Source of the DNA: Halichoerus grypus
Taxonomy: Eukaryota > Chordata > Mammalia > Carnivora > Phocidae
Reading direction: 5' to 3'
NCBI RefSeq assembly: GCF_964656455.1
Contig: NC_135712.1
Coordinates: 98,246,294 to 98,310,293 of the forward strand
Length of the DNA: 64,000 nt
The notes below the pieces were generated by a model. That model saw only the letters and a list, made by a program, of their open reading frames with translations, was not told the origin of the DNA and did no database searches. Below are positions 12,337-25,484 of the stretch, piece by piece (within the stretch, counting starts at the first letter, position 1; the number at the start of each line of letters is the position of its first letter). The position numbers were made by a program, and so were the translations under genes.

Positions 12337-12506
12337 TGTAGTTCTCAAATTTTCCCATGATTCAGAATCATCTGGGGACCACTTTAATTCACAAATTACT
12401 AATCCTTGCTCCTGGAGTTTCTGAATCAAGAAATCTGGACTGCCGCGAGAATTTGTCTTTCTAGGTTACTATGTGATGTTGATGGCTGTGGACCATTTTG
12501 AGAACC
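12337..12506 (+). mobile_element. MER5-like hAT-Charlie element
   Basis: The two ends form imperfect terminal inverted repeats (GTAGTTCTCAAATTTTC on the left and TTTTGAGAACCATTTC on the right). Between them lie AGAATCATCTGGGGACCACT and GTTTCTGAATCAAGAAATCT segments typical of MER5-class elements. Nonautonomous and ancient, about 30 bp after the Tigger remnant. Confidence 0.8.
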
Positions 12507-14524
12507 ATTTCTCTAAACTTACACATCTCCCTGCTTGTGTCTTTGCTATTCTCTTTCTTTGGTATTACCTTTCTTTCCCTTTATTGTTTCACTTTATAAA
12601 ATGTCAAATGACGCTTTAGAAATAAATCTTAATTCTTCTGGGCAAAATCTGTTTCTCCTTTATTTGTTTTCTTAACAAATGAATCTTTTTTTTCCTTCGA
12701 CAAATACATTTGACATATTATTCATGATCTCATATACAATTATTTGTTTATATAACTAATGTATCCTGTTAGATTTGAACTTCTCTTAGGCACCTGATGC
12801 CCCGAGGATGTCCATGAATAAACCTGGACTCCTGGAAAGAAAAAAGGTCCATGAAATGGAAATTACCATGAGTGAGCAAATGTGGCAAAGTCAGACGGTG
12901 GCTTGAGTTTTTGCCTTGGATGTTGGTTTTGAGGTAAAGTGAAGCTGCACTTGACAACTATCCGACCATGCAACCTCCACCCCCTCCCTGTGACCCACAT
13001 GTGCACATGCATGCAGACACACAGGCACACCTCCATGAGAGTCTGCAAAGAGGGATATGATACAAAGGAGGGAACCGCTCCCAAAAAACTGAGCTGAGAA
13101 ATAAGAAGGCAAAAAGTATGTTTTCTGTGAATCAGATGGGATAAGAGGACTATTCTGGAGTATGCAAGTGTTGGTCTGGGGCAAATTTGCAGGCGATCTG
13201 CAAACATATCATGCAAGAACCTGTAGATAACAGTATATGGTATGTGGAGAGTACAGGGTTTGGTGATTAGAAGACGAAGGTCATGACATTGCCCGAATCA
13301 AAAGAAAGTGTTGATGATGGGCAAGACATCCATTTATACTTGGTGATATTCATTTACACTGCTCTGTGTTGGGGATTTCATTCTCAGCCAAGCAGATATT
13401 AAATCAAAGGTGTTTTAACGCATTAAATACAATGTAGATCTATCTTACCATCACAAGATTTCAGACCTAGACAGAACTTTAGGTATCAGATTGTGTATAA
13501 ATTTGAATTAAATATCATGGAGAATCTAAAAACTCCTCTTGGTATAGAAGAAGAGCGTGGAGAAGATGAGGCTCTAGATTTATTACTATTTTTCAATACA
13601 TTTTCTGTTTCTCAGGAAAGAGAAATATAATTGCAAAAAGAAGTATAACAGGGTTGTTAGCCATCCCTTACTTTAGTATTTGCGGTAAAAATGGAGGCAT
13701 AGACATTCAGCTGTGATTGCATGCTCCTCAAAGTTAAGAATTTAAAATTACTTGAAATGTAAACATGGCAAGTACAAACTTCAAGGAAATTTTATAATAC
13801 AGTATAAAATCAGCAGAGAGAAATACTGTTTCACACATCAATTTTAAAAATATAGCTTTAAGTAAATTAAAAACTTTGAAGAAAGAATCTCTAAAATGTA
13901 ATTTTCCACATATGACATATGGATTTATAGATAGAATATTCAAGTCAGGTAGCTTTTTCACACACAATAGTTCCTGTGTTAATTTGGTAGCAAAAAATAT
14001 TTCTGTCTTTGTTATTTCTGCTTTGTTTTATGTTGGTTTCAGTTGTCTACATCTGCTTATGGATAGCTTTTCTACCAACATTCTAAGCATACCTCTTTTT
14101 CTGTTTGTCAAGTTAAATGTGTGGTCCTGCTTTTTAAACTGGTCTTTGTTACCCAGTGGTTACATATTGGAATGCCAAGTGGTAAACTGAGGCTTTTTTC
14201 CTGGGGCTTTCAACTCTCTTCAAAACAATTTTTACAAGGGAGCATAATTCCCCAAAATTTGCAAATATACTGTTTACAGAGTAGATTGGAATATTAACTA
14301 TTTAAATGAATTCATTTTTTAAAGTCGAACTTCAGATTCCTCCTTAAAACCAGTAGGTACTCTGGGATCCCCCTACTAGATCCTTAAGGTATAATTAATT
14401 CACTTTCTTCTGCCACTGAGTGCTTCAGTGGCAATATTTAAGAAGAATTTTTAAATAGTACTTTTCTTTGCTCGTATATAGAACTTCCCTCAAATCAAAT
14501 TAGAAGTGACCTTTCTAAAATACA
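12507..14524. other. noncoding DNA, nothing recognised
   Basis: About 2 kb. Three overlapping minus-strand open frames at 12769-13216 share the same DNA in different frames, with no domain in any, so they are likely chance in a locally GC-richer stretch. Confidence 0.5.
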
Positions 14525-14860
14525 GATGCTGCCAGGCCATTTTGAAACCTTATATGGCACCACCTTTCATAAAGCGTAAATCCATTATATTTAGCAGAGC
14601 ATGCCAGACCCTTCTAAGCAGTGCTTTCCTATCTGTTTAGACTCACATCCAGCCATCCCTCAAACACATCTACACTGGCAAATATTTAAAGACTTTCTGA
14701 GTGTGTCAGGTTTTCCATGCCTCCATGAATTTTCACAAGCTCCCCGCTGTTTCCTTTTTTCTCTGTTTCAGTGGATTCCTATTGATCAACTCAGGTTGCA
14801 TTATCTCTTCTGCAAAGTTGGCTAAGTAGGGCCAAGTGTGGTCTCCTCTTTTTCCTCTAA
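14525..14860 (+). mobile_element. possible L2 fragment
   Basis: A CT-rich sense strand with GCATGCCAGACCCTTCTAAG, TCCATGCCTCCATGAATTTT and an L2-like ordering. Too diverged for a firm call. Confidence 0.4.
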
Positions 14861-15574
14861 TGTTTTCTTTCATCTCAGGTACAGAACTTACAAAATTCTG
14901 TTAAAATTTTTATTTGCTGGACATTTACATTCAAGTGTATAGTACAACAATACAGTTGGATCAGCTCTTTCACTTACATGATCCCTAAATTACATCGGGA
15001 AGCTTGCCTGTTTTAATTTTGTTACCACTAATAAATAAGCATTCTTACAATCGAATGACAGAATTTGGCCTAAATTATCTGTACCAAATAACTGTTTTAT
15101 TGTTTATTAGGTAAAATATTGGTATTGTATTTCTATCACATTTTATTTTTCCATTTTAGGCCCCTTATAGAAACAAGGGGTCCTTTTCTAGTTATAAAGT
15201 CCGTCCAATAGAAACCCAGAATCTGGGTTTCTAGAAGATTGTTTGGCTCATTAGAGTCTTAGACCAACTCATAAACATTACTTTAACCTAAACCAAATTA
15301 TAGAAATTTAACTCAAACCCAAATTATAGAAATAATGATGCCATTATAGATAGGACCAAACCATCATTTCTTCTTATGTGAATTTAATTTGTAGGTACAG
15401 TAACAGCATTCTTTTCCTTTACTTACTCACGTAAGTCCCCTCCAGACACAGGCAATAATTGTGCTGTTGGTGTAGTTCTGGTTACAGAGCTGTTGACTAC
15501 TTTTCTACCTCTGCATAAAAGAAGATATCTCTCTATACCTGAAAGTTAGATTTTTCTATCCAATTGCCCTTACT
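14861..15574. other. noncoding DNA, nothing recognised
   Basis: AT-rich, without coding or repeat structure that I can support. Confidence 0.5.
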
Positions 15575-15895
15575 TGTTAGACACTCAGTCATCCATTCAT
15601 TCACTTATTCACTCATATTTTTTATTACCTGCCACGTACCTACCTATCACTGTATTAGGTATTTTATATTTTTTGAAAAAACAGACAATGTTCTTGACCA
15701 CATGGAGTTTAAACTCTACTGGAGGAAAATTACAAAGAAGTTTATAACATGAGATCAGGAAATACCATAGAATTTTAAGTAGTTGAAGTGATAGTTCCAC
15801 TGGCTGCCAGAGTTATTTTAGATAGAATTTTCAGAAGACTTTCTGAGGAGGTGACATTTGAGCTGAGACATAAATAAAATAAGGGAGTGAGTTGA
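15575..15895 (-). mobile_element. L2 LINE 3'-end fragment (antisense)
   Basis: ACATGGAGTTTAAACTCTAC followed about 150 bp later by CTGAGGAGGTGACATTTGAG and CTGAGACATAAATAAAATAA reproduces the antisense L2 3' arrangement. It abuts a sense L2 copy, so two L2 insertions or an inversion meet near 15900. Confidence 0.65.
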
Positions 15896-15904
15896 GAAAT
15901 TTTG

Positions 15905-16785
15905 AACTGTATTGTCTCACAATCAACTCAAATCCGAACTTCTAATTTCCCTTTTAGACATGTTGCCTTGCCTAGCCCCTGGACTTTCCCTTCTTGGTGA
16001 ATGGTACCGTTATTCACTAAGTTTAAATCAGAATCCTAAGGTCATCTTTTATGCTTACCTATTCTACATCTTGAGTCTTACTAAGTTTCTCCAAATTGAC
16101 TGTTGCAACGCTAGCATGTCCATCGCCATCTTGCAAAAAGGATATTGCAATATCCTCTGATGGTCTATCGGCACCCATGATATACACTTCTTTTGTCTTC
16201 TCTGTACTATACACTTAACTTTATTAAACTTTAATCAGGGCATGTGAATTGCTCTTGTACAAAGACTACCTATTGCTCTTATGATAAGGATGCAACTCTT
16301 TGTTGGGGCCTACAACGCCATGACAGCCTGGCCCCAATCTTTCTCTTCACTCTTGTCACACAAGCTCCCCTCACTCTACTATTTCTAGCCACCTTGGGCT
16401 TCCTATATTTTATTTCCTTGGGTTTCCTATATTTTCTACCACCAAAGGTCAATGTATATCTTTATTCTTCCCTTTGGAAAAAGCTTTTATTTTGGCTTAA
16501 TCAAGTGAAGGGTACTAATTTTTAAGATGTCAGCACAATTTTCACTTCCCTAGAGCTTTCCCTAACATGCCTGACTATGTCAAATACTCCTATTGTAGGC
16601 ACCAAAACAGCCTTTATTTCATAAGTTCTTGTCATCGACTAGTTGTACTTATAACTGTTTGTGTGACTATGTGATCACTGCCTTTCTTTCCCATCATAAG
16701 TCTTTCAAAGGTGTGTGTTAGACATGTTTTTCCAAAATTGGTTGACTAGTGAATGAATAAATATCCATTGAATGAAAGGACTAAT
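15905..16785 (+). mobile_element. L2 LINE, ORF2 C-terminal region to 3' end
   Basis: Starts in degraded sequence resembling the L2 coding region after the reverse transcriptase domain. It passes GGGGCCTACAACGCCATGAC and CTGGCCCCAATCTTTCTC, corresponding to the L2 'tacaaggcc...ctggcccc' segment, and ends at GAATGAATAAATATCCATTG, the characteristic L2 terminal repeat. No open frame survives. Confidence 0.7.
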
Positions 16786-16854
16786 ATATCAGTTAATTAG
16801 TAGACCTCTTTTCCAACACTCTCCTTTTACATACTAAAATTTATATACATTGTC

Positions 16855-17180
16855 TTTTTTTCTGAAATACTCTAGGCTTTTTTCACTGCAGGACTTTTGC
16901 ACATACTATTACTACCTCTGTCTGGAACAGTCTTGGCATTCTGGGTTTTCTTCACTATTTGTGTCTTGGCTTAATTAACACCTTCACAGAAAAGGCTTCC
17001 TCAAAGTATTATAGCCCTGTTTTCCTCCTTTTCTGTTGTCTCTTTCCAAAATTATATTAATTTTACAATTACACAATTAATTTTTCATTTCTCTTTCACC
17101 TCTGTTGTCCACTAGACATGAATTTTACAGAAGGGGAGACCATGCTGATTTGGTCACCATTTGTGCATTTATAAAGAGGT
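16855..17180 (+). mobile_element. L2 LINE fragment, second copy
   Basis: CAGGACTTTTGCACATACTA, then CTGTCTGGAACAGTCTTGGC, then AAAGGCTTCCTCAAAGTATT, then TTGTCCACTAGACATGAATT match the L2 3' region in order. It follows the previous L2 end directly in the same orientation. Confidence 0.65.
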
Positions 17181-17984
17181 GTGTATTCTTGAGCATATGA
17201 TTAGGCTCATCATCCTACATCAAACACTAGAGAAAGGAAATCATGTTACGTAAAAGAGCATTTCTCTTCATTTATTGTCTAAGCACACTCATCTATTAAA
17301 CACGTTTTCTCAAGATTAAGTAGAAATCAATTCTTTTCAAGATATGCTAAGTGATATGGTGTTGGTCACATTAATATTAGGCCACTCCAATTGTTTTTCC
17401 ATTTATGTTATGGTCAGCGGTAATCCCATTGAACAGAAAATGTTCATAATCTCACCAATAACCATGAAAGATTGATTTAAATGAGTTAGTAGATGTTACT
17501 GCAATTATTTTAAAAACAATGTAACTCCTGCATGGCCCCATGTAAATTATAAGCAGGACTCTTTTATTCTAGATTTGCACATTCCGTATTGAATGATAAT
17601 AGGTGAAATTTTGTAGTAACTCAGGTAATTTCACAGCATGCATTAAAGTACCACATACACATGCAAGCCAACATGGACATTCTGTAGATGCATTGTTTTC
17701 TCTTATGCACCAAAGCACATTCTGTTATTTACTCAAATGAATTTTTTCTGAACTCCAAATTTATATATGCTGAAAAATGGCGAGAGAAAGAGGGAATGAA
17801 CAAAATCTGTCCCTGTGTGGGCATCACACATTCTGTGTGAGCTGGGTAATTGAGTAAGACATCCACATTTGTAGTGAGTATTAACTAATAAAACACTATT
17901 GAACCATAAACAGAGGTGACAAACAAAATATAAGGAAAGGGGCCTGTTCAATTTCTTAGGATATGAGTTAGACTTGTTTTTATT
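17181..17984. other. unique noncoding DNA
   Basis: No repeat or gene recognised. Short open frames lack any feature. Confidence 0.5.
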
Positions 17985-19215
17985 CTTGAACTCTTTTTTG
18001 AAATAATTTTAGATTTAAAGAACTGCAAAGAGAGTACAGGTACTTGCTATATACCCTTCACCCCGCTTTCTCTGAAGATAGCATTTCACATAAGCATTTC
18101 CTTATTAAAACTAACCAACAATGGTACAATAGTATTAACAAAACTATAAACTTTATTCATATTTCACCAACATTTCTACTAATGTCCTTTTCTGAGCCAT
18201 GAACCAACCAGATACCATATTGCATTTCATCATCAGGTCTCCTTAATCTACTCTGTAAGAAGTTCTCAGCCATTTCTTTCATAATTGAAGATTACTAGTC
18301 AGATAAAGTGCAGAATGTCTCTCAGTTTGGGCTTGGCTGATGTCTTCTCATGATTAAATTGGGTTTGTAGATTTGGGGGAATGATGTCACATAGGTGAAG
18401 TGCCCTTCTCATGACATCATATCAGAAAGTACATGATATCACCTTAGCTACTGGTAATGTTAAACTCGATCTCTTGGTTAAGGTTGTGCCTGTCAGATTT
18501 CTCCACTGTAAAAGTTGCTATCATTTTCCTGTCCATACTCTGTGCATAAGAAGTGAGTCACTAAATCCAGCCCCAGCCCACATGCAAGAGAATGAGAACT
18601 AAATTCTACCTTCAAGAGGGAGGAGTATCAAAGAATTTTAGCATGTGTTAAAATCATCACAATAATTAATATGCTGGGAGAGATAGTTTAAAGATATGTA
18701 AATATCCAGCTTTCCCTTAAAGTTTATTCCATTAATTTTAGTAGATATAAGTGAATCTTGCCTGTAGCAATCATTACTATGGTGTTTTCATGGTGAATTT
18801 CTATTTCTTTCATCCCTTCTACAATTATTATTTGAAATTTTTCTGTAGGGAAAATTCGTTATTTTCCCCATATTTATATATTTATTGAGTCATTTATTTA
18901 TATCATTATATACTCATGGATATTTATTTTATTCTAAGGGCTTTAATCCAAAACTACTCTTATTCATACTTAAATTGTTTCAGCATTGGCCACAGGGGGC
19001 ATTTTTAAGTATTCTTTACTCATTTACCATTTCCTTACTTACTAGCCCTACAATTTGTTATAGGCTCCTGTTGTATTTTCCCTACTCCAGCCCAAATTAG
19101 TCATTTCCCTGCGAAGTCTTTGTCTTTTTACTGAAGAATGGTATGAAGAAATGAAGACCTTGTGCTATGTGGGCTATTTGCTACTGAATCCTGAAGCCTT
19201 GCTGGCATTTGGTAT
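17985..19215 (+). mobile_element. ancient interspersed repeat, L1-type 3' region
   Basis: A long colinear match to a common mammalian repeat: TAATTTTAGATTTAAAGAAC, ATATACCCTTCACCCC, TCTCATGATTAAATTGGGTT, GTGAAGTGCCCTTCTCATGA, GAGTCACTAAATCCAGCCCC, TTTATATCATTATATACTCA. I associate it with old L1 3' sequence but cannot name the subfamily. Any open frame here (for example 18411-18602) belongs to the repeat. Confidence 0.6.
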
Positions 19216-20393
19216 AGTTAGTATTTTTTATTTTAGTCATTTTAATAAGGATGTAGTTATATCTCATTATGATTTTAATTTGCTAAATTTAGTTGAAAAA
19301 TCATGTGACTAAGTACACTTTCAGGATATTTTGGCTACATGTTAGTTTCTCCTAAATTAATTCTTTCAGATTGTCACTACATGAAGCACATTATAATTAT
19401 CAGTTTAGTGAATAAAATGGTACTTCAAGATTTATAAATCTGTCCAAGAACAATATCTTTCTGTTGCTATGTTATTATTGCTTCTGGCCTAGACTCTCTA
19501 ATTTTGAGTAATTCCTCATAGTCTTTAGGTTCTTTTCTATGCTATTATTCACTCAAAAGTGAACATCTAGCCCAACCATGTACAGTTACTTATTATAACC
19601 TCTGATTTGAACTTACATAGCCAATATATTAATGTGGATTTTTATAGTAAGACTTTATTTAGAGTAGTTTTAGGTTCATTTATGTGGATGTTGACAGGTT
19701 GTTAAAGTTTAATAACAATATTTTTAAAATCATTGATCAATTTAAAAATTCACTTAAGGTTTTTTTCTGAGAAGTTTCTTTGTCCACATCTACATTTGAA
19801 ATTGAAATAGAAAAAAGTTATGATGAAAATGCCAAAATACCAAAACACCAGGACAAACTTATTTAAGGCATTTAAGATATAAAGCCAATTTTTTTCTTAT
19901 GACTTTTAAAAGTCAAGATTTGAATTTAAAATTTTATTCTTTGTGTTGGGGTAGTTTGAGCTTTCTGCATTAATGTTTTCTCAAGAATCATCACATTAAC
20001 CTTATTAACTAATCTTCATTTAAAACCTGTATATTTTTAAACCAAAGAATGATTGTCTCAACATAAAGAATTTTAGGTTCATAATTATTTTTTCTCACAA
20101 ATTTTTGCTGTACCCCTTGATTTCCAGCATTCTAGTACAAGAATTTTGATTTTAATGTAGTTCATATTCCTTTAACTTTTGGGAAGCTTTTCAAATATTC
20201 TCAATTTTTGCCATCTGATATTTCCCTGGGAAGTATCTCTTTACTTTAAACCCTTAAAAGATAAATTTTAACAGAGTATAATTGTGACTCTGATAAAAAC
20301 AAAAATAAAAAACTTGTCAAAGATTTTATTTAACTAATTAATTATTGAGGAGACCAGTAAGATATCAAAGCTGGTTCAAAGGAGAATTCAAAG

Positions 20394-20398
<5 letters not shown>
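19216..20398. other. AT-rich noncoding DNA, nothing recognised
   Basis: No supportable feature. Confidence 0.5.
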
Positions 20399-20435
<37 letters not shown>

Positions 20436-20450
20436 GGAGAGAGAGAGATA
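20399..20450. repeat. compound (CA)n(GA)n microsatellite
   Basis: About 17 uninterrupted CA units (to about 20432), followed by a short GA-rich run. Confidence 0.95.
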
Positions 20451-20679
20451 AAGGATGCTAAAATGAATTTACGAATAAATGCAAAATAAGGTTGAGGGAG
20501 AAATAATTTCCCTCAAACAGAAATAACTAATTTGCATGCATGTCAGAAAGAATATTTCAACTATTATTATTGCTATCAATAATCTACAACTTAGAGAATG
20601 GTAAAGTAGCTCAGATAACGAAAGAAAGAGAATCTTGGTGGGTTTATGGGAAGGCTAGTCAGCATATCCACAAAACAAT

Positions 20680-20704
20680 CCATCAATCAATCAATCAATC
20701 AATC
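20680..20704. repeat. (ATCA)n short tandem repeat
   Basis: About six consecutive tetranucleotide units. Confidence 0.9.
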
Positions 20705-20959
20705 TCTGTCTCTCTTTTCATTTCAAAGTCTTCCACAGATCCTAAAATACATAAATAATAAATAAATATCTGGGCCTTTGTTACCTAGTCCTTAAATGAA
20801 CTCACATTTAAATAAATAAAAGTCAAAAAACTCCATTTAAATTAATAACGAATGTTCATTTTTTTACTTGCCTTTCTAGAAGACTTTTGAAGGGGACCCA
20901 AGTAAAATTCCATAGTATCCATAAAAGGCCCTCTTTCCTCTCCCTCCTTCTCGAAGCTC

Positions 20960-21500
20960 TGTGATACTTCAGGATTTCTCTGGCTTCAAGCACCAAAACT
21001 CCTTTTTAGGTTTAGCCCTTGATCAAGATAGTTAAAGTTCCCTGCAGCCTGACTAACTTTAAAGGGTCTTCCTGACACTAAACTTCTCACATCCCTTTTC
21101 TTAGGGCATTTATTTTAGTAACTTGCAATTGTAATTTTTCTCTGCACCTTTGAGATGTAACTTTCAGTCTTCTGCCAATGCTACAACCCAAGAATGTCTT
21201 TCTCAAGGTCCTGGGAGCCATCCCTTTGAAATGTAACCATCAAGAAAGATGTATATATCTCCCAGTTTCTGTGGGAGTGTAGAAACCTAAATTCAGTAAG
21301 CACCATTTGACAAAGGGATACCATCTCCATACCACATTGACCAAACCATCTGTCAACATCCCCCAGCACTTTTCCACTAGCTCACTCGAGGCGTAAAAAG
21401 TCACTTTTTGTTTCAATCGAGTTGAGTTCAATCCCTATCTCCTATTGCAGTAGTCTTGAATAATTTTTCCTTCCCCTGATTGACTTGCCCACCAAATTTT
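20960..21500 (+). mobile_element. LTR-like repeat, family not assigned (copy A)
   Basis: Colinear with the reverse complement of 28471-28960. Shared blocks include CTCAAGGTCCTGGGAGCCA, TTTGAAATGTAACCATCAAG, and CCCAGTTTCTGTGGGAG. Near its 3' end GTCTTGAATAATTTTTCC sits where copy B has CCTTGAATAAAATTTTCC, so a polyadenylation-like AATAAA is mutated here. The length (about 500 bp) and the 3' AATAAA fit a solitary LTR. No internal retroviral genes are present. Confidence 0.55.
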
Positions 21501-23080
21501 TCTTTGACTCTCTTCAAGGATTTGTTTTTCTTTCTCCTTCTCACCTACCTTTTGTTATGAAGATCATTGTTTTTTACTTTAAATTCAGTCTGCTTTCATC
21601 CTGTTTACCAATTTAATATCACAAAACTGGTCTAGCCCTAGTCAGAGAGCTGGAGGGTGAAAAAATTGAACACTCAAGAACACAAGTTTTTCTAAGCAAG
21701 AAAAGAGAGGGATTAAGAATGTGAACACCTAAAAAAAAAAAAATGTGAACACCTAACATATACAATTTACTTTAGCTATTTCTAAATTTACATTTTTATC
21801 ATGTACACTCACAAATGTATATCCTTGTTTTCTGCAATAATATGAAAAATGGACATTCTTATCACATTTTATAGTGTATATATTTTATTTTTCTCCAAAA
21901 TCTCACATTTATATCACTGCATTTTCATGGTAAATGTGGATTTTGACACTAACTCTTTATATGGCACTCAACTTTTCAATTCTTGAGTTCAGATTTTGAA
22001 ATGTTGATGCTCTGGTGTATCTCTTCAATTCATTTTTTCTGAATAATTTCTGTGGCATCTAGTTCTGCACATTTTCATACTTAAGAATATTCTTCTGCTC
22101 CCTCACACATAAATTAATAACTTATAAAGTCATGGATTTCTTAATTCCAAGCTTTTGCTTTTGAATCTCAGTAGTTCTTGCTCTAGTTAGTTATTAATAT
22201 AGTAAAAAGGAAGAACTAAGATAAATATGATATTTAATGCTGTGTAAGTAAAATAAAAATTTATTTTCTTCTGTGCGTATATGGACTTTTAATGACAAAC
22301 TTGACAATTTCATCAGGCTTCCTATAAATGGAGATATATTTTTCAATAATTTTGCCTGAAATGCAGTCACTTCTCAATTAGCTTGAACAGTTTTAAAATA
22401 TAAGTCATATTTTAGCTCAAGTAAGTTATTTTTATGCTATATTTTATCTTCTGTTTATTCCATTCTCTCCTCTAACAATGATTCTGAGTTTTTAGTTGAA
22501 TATTTGGAATATATTCTATACTTACGATCTTTGAAAAGTGATTTTTTTTGTTTTCTTTATTTTGTGGAATTACTGTAAAATTTGTATTCATTAATTTAAT
22601 GTCTTTATTATTAGGTCTAGTATCTACAACTACCAAATAATTTTTAAATTCAGATGTCACACTTTAGGTTTTAAATTCTCTGTTTCCAGACATAAAGACT
22701 AGTAATTGATTCAAAATGACAATGAATTAAATATTCTTTTTTAAAAGATGCAACTGTTTTCTAAAATTATATTGAGTTGTATGTACTTCATGTAAATTTT
22801 TAGTTAAGTGCTCACCTTATGAAAAAAAATGTCACTGACCCAGTTTTGAAGCTGAAGTGAGGTTCAAGAGTTACCTTTAGCTTTTTCATAGGTTGACTTA
22901 GGGCTCCACTAATACCCTTTGCATATAGACATTTCTCTTTTCAAAGAAAAAAAAATGATCTTGCAATTACTAATTTATAGATGAAATGCAAGTATGGAGA
23001 CAAGGTGGACTAACTCCTTTTCAATAAGATTCAAATTTTAATAATATGGCAGTCTATATAAGATGAAAAATGTTCTGATA
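21501..23080. other. AT-rich noncoding DNA, nothing recognised
   Basis: A short local duplication around two A-rich copies of ATGTGAACACCTAA lies near 21719-21755. No gene. Confidence 0.5.
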
Positions 23081-23880
23081 CTAAGATTGTAGAAAAGATA
23101 AACAAAATATGAAAAACATACTGATATTTTGAAAGCACACACACAAAAAGGAAGTTTCTGGAATTAAAACAAAGGGGGCTTCCAGTTCCAGCTCTGACAG
23201 ATAAAGAGAGTTGGAAGTTGTCACTCCTGTCCTCACACCCAGAAAAAGATGGACAGGGCGAGGATCAATTATTTTGAAGTTGCCAGGCAAACTACCAAGG
23301 TGAAATCTGGAGACATAAGCTCTTGTAAAGGCCCAGCAAACATCTGCCTACTTGGAGCAGAAGCTGTAAGGAACCCTTCAGTGGTAATTTTGATCAATTA
23401 CTGAAGGCTGATTGTAGACTAGCTTAAGAAAGAAACTCCTGGAGACCGTAATTTTAGGGGGTTTCCCACACTTTTGTGGGCTTTACTTACAGTAAAACTT
23501 TCCCAGTTTTCTCACTGGGAGAATTTGAGAAAGATCCCTTCATGTCTTTGGCAGGAAGAGAGGAAAAGCAATCATTGAAAAATAAATCCAGAGCTTTTAT
23601 ATCAAAGGTCTACCCTCCAGGAGAAAAGAATTTGCCAGGTAAACCAAAGTCAAAGAGAAAATTTGAAAATAATCTAGATACTTTCCTATAGAGAAACAAG
23701 AATAAGAATTATGGCCAACTTCTTGTGAGAAGCCATACACGCAAGAAGCAAGTAGCATAAATATTTAAAGTTTTGAAAAAAAGAAAAAAAAAACTAGAAT
23801 TCTATGTCCAGCAAAGTTACCCCTCAAAAGTAATGGAGACATAACATGTTCTTAAACAAATATATCAGAGTAAAGATACA
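23081..23880 (+). mobile_element. ancient L1 fragment
   Basis: AACTAGAATTCTATGTCCAG and CAAAGTTACCCCTCAAAAGT near the right end match a widespread old L1-type segment. The preceding AG-rich sequence (AGAAAAAGATGGACAGGGCG and later blocks) is consistent with the same element. The open frame at 23476-23691 lies inside it and is lysine-rich but not recognisable. Confidence 0.6.
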
Positions 23881-24235
23881 GTATATCCTGTCTTTATAGT
23901 CTACGGATTTATATCCATGATTTCTATGCCACCCAAAGAATTATAATTTATCTCTCTTGGTGATTTTTCCCCTCTCTTGTTTGACTAGTTGAAGCCAAAT
24001 GTATTGCCTGGTTTTCTTCCATGTCTAGCAATATAGAGTTGTTACATCAGCACCATTAATTAGAGGTTAATTACAGAAGAAATTCAATAGGAATATTTTC
24101 TCTCCTCATCCCTGCCACCAGTACCACAATATTCATGATTTAAAAACTCTTGGTATACAAGTTAATGCAGTTTTGCCATGCTTACCTCCAATGGACATTC
24201 CATATACCTATTTTGCTTCTCTCTGTTTAGATTTT

Positions 24236-24262
24236 TGCTGTTGTTGTTGTTGTTGTTGTTAG
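24236..24262. repeat. (GTT)n microsatellite
   Basis: About eight trinucleotide units. Confidence 0.9.
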
Positions 24263-24521
24263 AGATCATGTGGTAGTCCTCAAACCATCTGCCTTTTGAA
24301 CCCTAGATGCTTTATTTGCTTAATAATGACACTATTCTTTGGGTAATTATCACTAGTAATAAGGCTGTAATGCATTTTCCAATGACTTTCATATTTTGGG
24401 AACAAACTCAAAGTATTTTGTGTTTATATTTCCTGCCTCTCTTAATTTCTCATGTTTTTATTTCATTACTATTAACTCTAAATATATGTCTGGCAATATT
24501 TTATGAAGAGTATATGTGTCT

Positions 24522-24541
24522 TTGTGTGTGTGTGTGTGTGT
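24522..24541. repeat. (GT)n microsatellite
   Basis: About ten GT units. Confidence 0.85.
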
Positions 24542-24585
24542 AATAAAATTTAAGTGTCAGTGTCTTGAAGAATGATCTTTACAAA

Positions 24586-24773
24586 ATTTTTTTTAAGATT
24601 TTAATTATTTATTTGCCAGAGAGAGACCACAAGCAGGGGGAACAGTAGAGGGAGAGGGAGAAGTAGGCTTCTCGCTGAGCAGGGAGCCGTACATGGGGCT
24701 TGATCCCAGGACCCTGAGATCATGACCTGAGCCAAAGGCAGACACTCAACCAACTGAATTAACCGGGTGCCCC
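24586..24773 (-). mobile_element. Can-SINE, reverse orientation
   Basis: T-rich tail, TTTGCCAGAGAGAGACCACA, GATCCCAGGACCCTGAGATC, ending GGGTGCCC. The TSD CTTTACAAA (about 9 bp) flanks it at 24577-24585 and about 24773-24781. More diverged than most copies here. Confidence 0.9.
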
Positions 24774-24781
24774 TTTACAAA

Positions 24782-25484
24782 GTTAATTTAATGCATGCTA
24801 AATGTGAATATAGCTATAAGCTAACTCTTTGAAAGCTAAGTATTTTTTGACACTTTTCTCAAATTTCTGCATTGTTTATTAAATTGTACTTTCAGAATAA
24901 ATACATAGAAACTTTTTTTTTCTTCTAGTTCAGGGCCTGCAAGTTATAAACTTTTATAAGTTTTAAGGTTCCCTGGGCCTCAGTTTGCATCCCTGAGTAG
25001 AATCTATTCATTTGAAACCATAAATATTTTCAAGCAATTTTCATGCTCAAATAGTCACGAAATTGAGGGGGCTTTCAGCGTCAGTAAATCACGTACATTT
25101 CCTATTCTCCTTAACTCCTTTCCTTTGTGTAGATGTGGCATGTGTTCCTACTTATTTATGGGAGAACCTTTTCGGTAAGGTGACACCATTAGGAAGAATT
25201 CTATATTAATTTAGTTTGAGTTACAGCTAAAGGAAGTGGAGAACAATTCAAAATGCCGTGAATTAAAATGTTTCTATCCAAAAGTCACAATTAAAGACAT
25301 ACAGAATAAAATTTTTCATAGCTTCATTTTGAGATCAAAGACCATACTTAAGATGATGCTCAACAAAGGATATCATATATAATAGACACAATTGTTTTAT
25401 TGTTTTCTATTTTGAATAACCTGCCAGTTTCATTAACATTACAACAATTATTATGAAATACCCAGAACCTAATAGCTTCACCAG
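24782..25484. other. noncoding DNA, nothing recognised
   Basis: No supportable gene or repeat. Confidence 0.5.

Noticed and set aside
12769..13216. Three overlapping minus-strand frames in a GC-richer patch
   Set aside because: Different frames of the same DNA, none with a domain; at most one could be real and nothing favours any.
20399..20432. Regular short repeats as a CRISPR array
   Set aside because: This is a dinucleotide microsatellite in a mammalian genome; there are no repeat-spacer units.
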